DNA from: a virus
IMG/VR virus record: IMGVR_UViG_3300035698_001626
Coordinates: 1 to 43,312 of that record
DNA length: 43,312 nucleotides
Direction: 5' to 3' (one strand)
In this document: in pieces, positions 38,712 to 43,312 of the stretch
How the letters are laid out: every line of letters starts with the position of its first letter
How positions within the stretch are numbered: the stretch's first letter is position 1
Notes under the pieces: model-generated
Databases searched by the model: none
What the model was told of the DNA's origin: nothing
Seen by the model: only the letters and a program-made list of their open reading frames with translations
Position numbers and translations under genes: made by a program

Positions 38712-38996
38712 TCACACCTTACCTTTCAACAACGGGCAGTTTTGTTTGGTGCATTCGGTTGAATATTGACCGTTGGTGCAGAAGTTTGTCGGGTAATAAA
38801 TATCACCCGATTTTGTCTTTCCAGGCTTCCGCATATCACAGCGGTATTTAAAATCATCAAACGACACACTATTTGCCAGCTCCGCTTCAATTTCGTTGAT
38901 GTATTGCCCGACTTTATCCCATGCGTTTTTTGCATAGCGGGGGTATTCATAAGCAACATCACGAACTATGTCCATGTATTTTACTAGCTTATCCAT
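38712..38996 (-). CDS. Coiled-coil Cys-tail protein, paralog 2
   Basis: Predicted 94 residues: helical start (MDKLVKYMDIVRDVAYEYPRY), the shared INEIEAELANSV helix, then RCDMRKPGKTK and FCTNGQYSTECTKQNCPLL. Same architecture as its downstream neighbour and, in its N-terminal helix, as the gene at 5262. AAAGGA precedes the ATG. Function unknown. Confidence 0.65.
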   Translation of the reverse strand: MDKLVKYMDIVRDVAYEYPRYAKNAWDKVGQYINEIEAELANSVSFDDFKYRCDMRKPGKTKSGDIYYPTNFCTNGQYSTECTKQNCPLLKGKV

Positions 38997-39020
38997 AACA
39001 ATCCATCCTTTCAAAAGCGG

Positions 39021-39224
39021 TTAACGTTTTTTAATATTTAGTAAACTTTCCACGCTCAATCCCGTGAACTTGGCAATCTTTTTGATAATATCACGGTGTG
39101 GGTTCGTTTTAACGCCCCTGCATATCTCTGAAAAGTAACCCTGCGATATATCGCAAAACTCGCAACAGTCAATTTTCTGCCCAGGTGACATATACTTATA
39201 ATATTTCTGCGGTGTCGTTTTCAT
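39021..39224 (-). CDS. HTH regulator (Cro/CI-like), nested start
   Basis: Predicted 67 residues. SPGQKIDCCEFCDISQGYFSEICRGVKTNPHRDIIKKIAKFTGLSVESLLNI follows the XRE helix-turn-helix layout, with Cys20, Cys21 and Cys24 in the recognition region. AAAGGGAAACA gives a very good ribosome site for ATG 39224. The ORF is open upstream in the same frame to ATG 39491, so a longer fused form is possible. As the only clear repressor-type protein here it is the candidate reader of the TTGACA/TTTGCCAAA operators. Confidence 0.7.
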   Translation of the reverse strand: MKTTPQKYYKYMSPGQKIDCCEFCDISQGYFSEICRGVKTNPHRDIIKKIAKFTGLSVESLLNIKKR

Positions 39225-39491
39225 TGTTTCCCTTTCTAGATTATTAAATTCATAGTTTGTAAGGTGTGACCAAAAACAAATGCCACTGTTAAAATACATT
39301 ACAGCTTTATGGTTAATTTTAGGACGGCACACTAGGTTTTCTGCGTCACAATAACCTATTGCATGTTTTACTAAAACGCACCGATTCTCAAGAATAAACT
39401 TTTCACGATTACATAAAACACCTAAATCTAAAAGATGTCCCGCGCGCCATTCCTGCCAAGTAAACAAGCTGGGATCAATTTTCGGTATCAT
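39021..39491 (-). CDS. Cys-rich radical-SAM neighbour, in frame with HTH
   Basis: ATG 39491 lies 17 bases inside the end of the radical SAM gene and opens a 156-residue frame. The first 89 residues (MIPKIDPSLFTWQEWRAGHLLDLGVLCN ... GYCDAENLVCRPKINHKAVMYF) form a Cys/aromatic-rich domain; the last 67 are the HTH protein. No stop separates them although the HTH part has its own strong ribosome site. Overlap with the radical SAM gene suggests the N-terminal domain is its partner or substrate. Whether one fused protein or two products are made cannot be decided from sequence. Confidence 0.5.
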   Translation of the reverse strand: MIPKIDPSLFTWQEWRAGHLLDLGVLCNREKFILENRCVLVKHAIGYCDAENLVCRPKINHKAVMYFNSGICFWSHLTNYEFNNLERETMKTTPQKYYKYMSPGQKIDCCEFCDISQGYFSEICRGVKTNPHRDIIKKIAKFTGLSVESLLNIKKR

Positions 39492-40440
39492 AAAACTTAA
39501 CCATATTATTATAATCAACGCAAACATCAAGACAGTTTTTATTACATATCGGGTCGTTAAAACAATTATGGTTTTTATGCCAATCAATGCGTTCTTTCCT
39601 CATGGTATTAGAAACTATACCTATGGGCGCACCATTTTCACGCATATGTATAATACATGGGTAGTGATGATTCCCGCGTATTGCACTATCGTCTATAACT
39701 AGGGGGCATCTAATATTGTCAGTGCTTTTAAGTCCCCTAACATTGCGACCAAGTTTAAAATTATTAACCCGATAATTTAATATTCTATGTTTTTTTAATA
39801 TATATTTTGGTATCTGTGAAACAAACTCAAGTGTTTTATTATATTGCGCTGCTGTTAATATACGTATATCCGCAACCCCGAGTTGGCTTGCAAATTTTAT
39901 TGTTTCAACAGATTGAGCAATGTTTTTTTCATCAAACACGCATCCAGTAGTAACGTATGTGCGCTTGGATAGCTCTCTTATATTATTCACAACGTTATTC
40001 CATTGCCCACCAACACCATCCATTTTATCACCAAAAGATGAACAGCAGGCATCTAGTGAAATAGAGAAATCATTGCACCCGTGTTTTAATAAATCTAAAT
40101 AATATTCTAGCGACTTTGAACCATTGGTTGAAATAGCAATGCGCTCAACACCTCTTTTTTTTGCATGTTCTACAATATCATCTAACCAACTAACCATTGT
40201 AGGCTCACCACCAGAAAATCTAATATTTTTTAACCCATCATCACACCATAGATCAACTACTTTCTTGGCATACTCAAAAGAAATATCTGCATCTTTTTTT
40301 GTGCCCCGACAATAAGGACACTTGAAATTACATTTTGACGTTACTAACAACTCGCATCTTTGCATCGGCGATGTTGGCGATAAATTTTTTGCTCGATAGT
40401 TTGATAGTGTATAAAATCCAATATCGCTTAAATCTTTCAT
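39475..40440 (-). CDS. Radical SAM enzyme with SPASM-like Cys tail
   Basis: Predicted 321 residues. C37-x3-C41-x2-C44 (CNFKCPYC) binds the SAM [4Fe-4S] cluster; FSGGEPT is the SAM-contacting GGE motif, and STNGS and SLD follow in order. C-terminal Cys residues (RCPLV, PCIIH, NHNCFNDPICNKNCLDVC) look like a SPASM/twitch auxiliary-cluster region, which is linked to peptide or protein modification; viperin-type enzymes lack it. First gene of the leftward early operon, directly under its promoter, and overlaps a Cys-rich partner ORF. Substrate unknown. Confidence 0.8.
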   Translation of the reverse strand: MKDLSDIGFYTLSNYRAKNLSPTSPMQRCELLVTSKCNFKCPYCRGTKKDADISFEYAKKVVDLWCDDGLKNIRFSGGEPTMVSWLDDIVEHAKKRGVERIAISTNGSKSLEYYLDLLKHGCNDFSISLDACCSSFGDKMDGVGGQWNNVVNNIRELSKRTYVTTGCVFDEKNIAQSVETIKFASQLGVADIRILTAAQYNKTLEFVSQIPKYILKKHRILNYRVNNFKLGRNVRGLKSTDNIRCPLVIDDSAIRGNHHYPCIIHMRENGAPIGIVSNTMRKERIDWHKNHNCFNDPICNKNCLDVCVDYNNMVKFYDTEN

Positions 40441-40472
40441 GGTTCCCCCATTGCTAAATTAATCTTATATTA

Positions 40473-40502
40473 TATATAGCCTACAGCGTATCGGTTTGTC
40501 AA
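40473..40502 (-). promoter_or_regulatory. Leftward early promoter
   Basis: On the minus strand TTGACA (40502-40497) is 18 nt from TATATA (40478-40473), itself overlapping a TATAAT. A TTTGCCAAA word lies just upstream (around 40508-40516), as in the late operator cluster. It would drive the radical SAM gene 33 bases downstream. Confidence 0.65.
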
Positions 40503-40570
40503 GCGGAATCTTTGGCAAACAGCATAATAGTTTCCTATTCTAAAGCTCACACTTAATTTACAATAAAAAG

Positions 40571-40599
40571 TTGCAATTTATATTTCAATCAGCTATAAT
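40571..40599 (+). promoter_or_regulatory. Rightward early promoter
   Basis: TTGCAA (40571-40576), 17 nt, then perfect TATAAT (40594-40599). Start expected near 40606, about 36 nt before the first rightward gene. Diverges from the leftward promoter; the gap between the two -35 boxes (about 70 bp) is the likely control region. Confidence 0.75.
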
Positions 40600-40641
40600 T
40601 TTAAATAGAGATTGAGAACACAAACCGCAAAGGAGAGTACA

Positions 40642-41058
40642 ATGATTGAAAATCTGAAGGTTGGTATGAGGGTGGTAGTTAATAGCCATTCCAGCATCGA
40701 AAAAGAAGGTGATGTTGGTACTGTGGAAAGCTACGGAAACGAACGCCTAACTGTTAAAGTTAGACTTAAAAAAGACAACAATATTCGCGGTTTTTCCCGC
40801 AAGAGTTTAACCGAAATCAAGGAGGATAATCTGTATTTAGACGAAGCACTGAAAGCTGTGAGAGAAGATGAAAACATGGAAATGTCCTGGGGGACTAAAA
40901 CTTTTTGGTATACACACAAAGAATATGACGGAAGCATGAAGCTTGAAGACCTTCTCGAAGAGACCTTTTCAGTTAGACGCAAAAAACCACCTGTCAAGGA
41001 ACTCACAGTAGCCGACATTGAAGAAAAGTACGGCTGCAAAGTCAAGATTGTTAAATAA
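40642..41058 (+). CDS. Fused two-domain paralog, unknown function
   Basis: Predicted 138 residues. First half (MIENLKVGMRVVV...EGDVGTVESYGN, FSRKSLTEIKE) is a small beta domain; second half (LYLDEALKAVREDENMEMSWG ... ELTVADIEEKYGCKVKIVK) is helical then beta. The two halves are separate genes at 5599 and 5785. AAAGGAGAG precedes ATG 40642. As the first gene of the early transcript it may be expressed immediately after infection. Not recognised as a known family. Confidence 0.75.
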   Translation: MIENLKVGMRVVVNSHSSIEKEGDVGTVESYGNERLTVKVRLKKDNNIRGFSRKSLTEIKEDNLYLDEALKAVREDENMEMSWGTKTFWYTHKEYDGSMKLEDLLEETFSVRRKKPPVKELTVADIEEKYGCKVKIVK

Positions 41059-41059
41059 C

Positions 41060-41143
41060 CGATAACCCAAACGTGAAGGCATACTCAAAGTATTTACAAC
41101 CAATTCAACTGTGCAGGGCGGGGGTGTCCAAGCACCTTCGCCC
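41060..41143 (+). other. Conserved non-coding element, copy B
   Basis: Differs from 6014-6076 at one base over 63, then ends in an 11-bp hairpin GGGCGGGGGTG / CACCTTCGCCC (two G-U pairs, loop TCCAAG). Stem sequence, stem length and loop differ from copy A while pairing is kept, which suggests selection on the RNA structure. Confidence 0.6.
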
Positions 41144-41158
41144 AACTAGGGGGATCAA

Positions 41159-41368
41159 ATGAGACAACGTGTAGCAAACGATCTTATAGAGGACATAAAT
41201 GACATGCTTTTTGTCAAGCCGAAACAGCTACACAAGACATCTTATCTGCACTGTAGTCGTGACAAGCATTATGTTAATCATGGAGTATGTGAGACTTGCA
41301 AGAAAGCTAAATCAAAAAAAGGTTGTGCGGACTATAACGAATATTTATATAAAGGGGAGGGGCTATGA
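41159..41368 (+). CDS. Small zinc-binding-type protein
   Basis: Predicted 69 residues: helical start (RVANDLIEDINDMLF), then LHCSRDKHYVNHGVCETCKKAKSKKGC, a Cys/His set fit for one zinc ion, and a Tyr-rich end. TAGGGGGATCAA precedes the ATG. Overlaps the next start by four bases. Function unknown. Confidence 0.6.
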   Translation: MRQRVANDLIEDINDMLFVKPKQLHKTSYLHCSRDKHYVNHGVCETCKKAKSKKGCADYNEYLYKGEGL

Positions 41369-41856
41369 AAACTATTGAAATGAAAATTGAATGCCAATCT
41401 TGCAAAGGTACTGGATTATATTGCGGCATTGCTGAAGGAGAAGGAACCGCAGTTATTTGCAATAAATGTAATGGTTCCGGCGCATATAATTATAAGTTTA
41501 AATACAACGACTTTACAGGTAGGAACAAAACAAAAAGCGTAAAGCGTGTGTACCTTAATGGAACTCAATATAAAATTGGGTTGGGCATCATTAATTATAG
41601 TGGAGTCGGCAAGGTTAATATGGACAAAGAGGGCGTATCATACGATGATTTTTTCAGCGGCGCAATGCCCTCACATATCAAGCAGCTAGGCTGCCCAATG
41701 ATGGCAGACCAGGGGGCATGCCACAAGATTAATGGTTTTACAGATATGTGTAACGATCTTAACGGTGGATGGCTTGACTTAATAACATCATGTAAAAACA
41801 AGTGTAACGCGTCACAATGTTGGGAGCGTTTTGAGATCGGGAGTAAATCATTATGA
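41365..41856 (+). CDS. DnaJ-type zinc-finger phage protein
   Basis: Predicted 163 residues. Two CxxCxGxG motifs (CQSCKGTG at 10-17, CNKCNGSG at 32-39) form one DnaJ-like zinc hairpin; the C-terminal half adds six more Cys (LGCPMMADQGACHK, CNDLN, CKNKCNASQCW). No J-domain, so it is not a full co-chaperone. Unknown role, possibly protein or nucleic acid binding. Confidence 0.65.
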   Translation: MKTIEMKIECQSCKGTGLYCGIAEGEGTAVICNKCNGSGAYNYKFKYNDFTGRNKTKSVKRVYLNGTQYKIGLGIINYSGVGKVNMDKEGVSYDDFFSGAMPSHIKQLGCPMMADQGACHKINGFTDMCNDLNGGWLDLITSCKNKCNASQCWERFEIGSKSL

Positions 41857-42008
41857 ACAAATTCGACATACCGATAATTTCTTATGTAATATTTTTCTTT
41901 CTACGCTGCTGTATGCTGGTGCTTGTCAACAGTGCTTTTATAGAGCCGAGATATTCGATGGATTTAACACGCACTCATACAGCGCAGGAAAGGACGGTGG
42001 TGGAATGA
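41853..42008 (+). CDS. 51-residue membrane protein
   Basis: One membrane helix near the N-terminus (IPIISYVIFFFLRCCMLVLV) and a short polar tail. ATGA overlaps on both sides tie it into the operon. Could be an early inhibitor or exclusion protein; unknown. Confidence 0.55.
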   Translation: MNKFDIPIISYVIFFFLRCCMLVLVNSAFIEPRYSMDLTRTHTAQERTVVE

Positions 42009-42178
42009 TATTAACAGACAAACAAAGAGCTGAATTTCTAGAACTATCAAGACCAATGATGGAATGGCTTAATAATAATTTTCATCCGCACGTTGATGTT
42101 ATTATAAGTCCCGTAGACGCAAGGCTTCTTGAGGGTGTTTCATCGACCGGGCATATATATGATTATGTCAAAGACTAG
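42005..42178 (+). CDS. 57-residue hypothetical protein
   Basis: MILTDKQRAEFLELSRPMMEWLNNNFHPHVDVIISPVDARLLEG: a helix followed by a predicted strand. Resembles small phage proteins with the 'E-x-x-x-P-x-M-x-W-L' pattern, function unknown. GGTGG upstream; starts at an ATGA overlap. Confidence 0.6.
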   Translation: MILTDKQRAEFLELSRPMMEWLNNNFHPHVDVIISPVDARLLEGVSSTGHIYDYVKD

Positions 42179-42190
42179 AAAGGAAACCAC

Positions 42191-42343
42191 ATGAGTGATT
42201 ATTACCTAGACCGTATAGTTTTAGATTTCGTAGATGAACAACCTTATTATACTTGTTCATGCGGCGGGTGGAAAACTCAATACCCGCAAAATTATAATGT
42301 GTGCCCGTACTGCGGCGCACCGGTTGAAACTGAAGAAGCATAA
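42191..42343 (+). CDS. 50-residue zinc-ribbon protein
   Basis: CSCGGWK and CPYCGAPV form a classical zinc ribbon (residues 22-24 and 38-41) after a helical start. Good ribosome site (AAAGGAAA). One of the many tiny zinc proteins of the early units. Confidence 0.6.
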   Translation: MSDYYLDRIVLDFVDEQPYYTCSCGGWKTQYPQNYNVCPYCGAPVETEEA

Positions 42344-42367
42344 TAATAATTTGAAAGGGGAACGATC

Positions 42368-43219
42368 ATGGGTGAAGAAAAAATTATAGACGCTGTTGAG
42401 GTAAGAGAACAAAGCAACCTTTCTATTGCAGACGATAGCTTGTTGCAAGTTGCAATGCGGGCAGAAGAACGTATTGATGCTGTTGTTAAGATCAAAAACA
42501 TGGCGCTCAAGGTGACAAACTCCGGCGACTGGGTAGACCAGAACGGCAAGCCGTATCTTCAGGTCAGTGGATCTGAAAAGATCGCTAACCTGTTTAGTGT
42601 TTCATGGACAATTGGCGAACCAACATGCGAATTTGAAGATAGTGGACATTTCACATATACATATAAGGGGCGGTTTTCAATCCCCGGCAGGAGTATCGAA
42701 GTAACCGGGAGCCGGTCAAGCAAAGACCCGTTTTTTAAGAGATATGAATATATTAATAATGTCAAAACAGAAAAGCCCATCTCTGAAATTGACAAGCGTG
42801 ATGTGAAAATGGCGGCAATGACAAACCTGCTTGGAAACGGTATCACGCGCCTGCTTGGAATTCGAAACCTCACCTATGCTGACTTAGAAGAATTTGCCGG
42901 TATACTAAAAAGCCAACTTGGAAAGGTAGAATATAAAAAGAAAGCTAAGTCTCAAACCCAGCAGGAACAGCCGGACCCGCAGGCCAAAACAAAAGAGCAA
43001 AGTTCTGGTGATCAAGAAAAAACAACATACCCGCCTTCTGGTAAAAAGATAACAACAGGGCAAGTTGGCCTGATTCAAGCACGATGCGCGGCAACCGGGC
43101 ATAAAGAAGAAGCTCTGAAAACCATCAAGGATTTTTACAAGGTTGAAAGCACAAAAGACCTTTTGATGGATGATATGAACACAATCCTTGACATGATCGG
43201 CGCTGGTCAAAATGACTGA
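42368..43219 (+). CDS. Recombination protein, putative single-strand annealing
   Basis: Predicted 283 residues. N-terminal domain with a beta core (LQVSGSEKIANLFSVSWTIG ... GHFTYTYKGRFSIPGRSIEVTG) and KRDVKMAAMTNLLGNGITRLLGIRNLT, a Lys/Gln-rich linker (about 190-225), and a C-terminal helical domain (TGQVGLIQARCAATGHKEEALKTIKDFY ... LLMDDMNTILDMIG) of the sort that ends RecT/Rad52-like phage proteins. It overlaps the exonuclease, the usual partner of an annealing protein. The specific family was not recognised, so the role rests mainly on context. Confidence 0.55.
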   Translation: MGEEKIIDAVEVREQSNLSIADDSLLQVAMRAEERIDAVVKIKNMALKVTNSGDWVDQNGKPYLQVSGSEKIANLFSVSWTIGEPTCEFEDSGHFTYTYKGRFSIPGRSIEVTGSRSSKDPFFKRYEYINNVKTEKPISEIDKRDVKMAAMTNLLGNGITRLLGIRNLTYADLEEFAGILKSQLGKVEYKKKAKSQTQQEQPDPQAKTKEQSSGDQEKTTYPPSGKKITTGQVGLIQARCAATGHKEEALKTIKDFYKVESTKDLLMDDMNTILDMIGAGQND

Positions 43220-43312
43220 ATTTATTTTCAAAGAGCTTGAGCATGAGTATTGGGTTGATGGAGTTCGGTGGCCTTCGGTCACTGAGTTTCTGTCACCGCT
43301 GAATGATTTTTC
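43186..43312. repeat. Terminal overlap, right copy
   Basis: Identical to 1-127; see left copy. It should be removed once when the genome is closed to 43,185 bp. Confidence 0.95.
43212..43312 (+). CDS. Exonuclease start, duplicate of window start
   Basis: First 33 codons of the PD-(D/E)XK exonuclease, cut by the window end. Same gene as 27-659 in the closed circle, not a second copy. Confidence 0.9.
   Translation, partial: MTEFIFKELEHEYWVDGVRWPSVTEFLSPLNDF

Larger units (their letters stand above)
40630..41161 (+). repeat. 0.53-kb direct repeat, copy B
   Basis: Counterpart of 5587-6121, at the start of the rightward unit. It contains the fused ORF, the conserved non-coding element and the GGGGATCAAATG leader of the following gene. 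Confidence 0.85.

Noticed and set aside
39492-39587. Upstream start of the partner ORF giving an N-terminal membrane helix
   Set aside because: Would overlap the radical SAM gene by 113 bases; the hydrophobic stretch is an out-of-frame reading of that gene's C-terminus.
39475-40440. Viperin-like antiviral enzyme
   Set aside because: Has a C-terminal SPASM-like Cys cluster and no viperin signature; direct peptide-modifying type is more likely.
1-43312. Lysogeny module or integrase
   Set aside because: An HTH regulator is present but no recombinase signature was found on either strand, so no prophage call is made.

Overview
This window is one complete tailed-phage genome, apparently a podovirus, opened at an arbitrary point. 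The first 127 bases (1-127) are repeated exactly as the last 127 (43186-43312) and a gene runs across the junction, so the molecule is best read as a circle of 43,185 bp; an exact 127-base overlap is what a de Bruijn assembler with k=127 leaves on a circular or circularly permuted genome. The virion genes (small and large terminase, Head-tail_con portal, Bbp19-, Bbp17- and Bbp16-like head proteins, gp11/gp12-like tail tube and nozzle, gp13/gp14/gp15-like internal proteins, one giant ejected protein) resemble Bordetella phage BPP-1-like and T7-like podoviruses. No integrase, DNA polymerase or RNA polymerase is seen. The host looks Gram-negative (lipoprotein and Sec signals, spanin-like gene). 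It may be anaerobic, because the phage encodes an NrdD-tail-like protein, a radical SAM enzyme and many small Cys-pair proteins; this is inference.

Layout. A divergent promoter region (about 40470-40600) separates two transcription units. The rightward unit (40642 to the end, then 1 to about 6145) carries small Cys-rich proteins, then a recombination module (annealing-protein candidate, YqaJ/RecB-like exonuclease, coiled-coil protein, SSB-like protein), a second promoter, a string of small overlapping genes, a metallophosphoesterase whose start is frameshifted, a strong promoter feeding a tRNA-like RNA, and ends in convergent terminators at 6149-6206. The leftward unit starts with a radical SAM enzyme, a partner ORF with an in-frame nested HTH repressor, paralogous Cys-tail proteins, a replication initiator and a probable helicase loader, then YopX-like, methyltransferase-like and endonuclease genes. 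A terminator plus an operator-like repeat cluster (34190-34292) precedes the late operon: packaging, head, tail, ejection proteins, tailspike and lysis.

Most unusual features: a 0.53-kb direct repeat (5587-6121 and 40630-41161) bracketing the rightward unit, in which one copy encodes a fused protein and the other the same protein split in two, with a 63-nt non-coding stretch that differs at only one position; a promoter-driven RNA with a perfect T-arm and acceptor-like stem but no standard cloverleaf; three late-operon proteins (tailspike and two in the tail region) with N-terminal Sec signal peptides; a tail nozzle protein divided into two ORFs; and shuffled intergenic cassettes between small leftward genes. 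Gene functions are from motif recognition only; no database search was possible.
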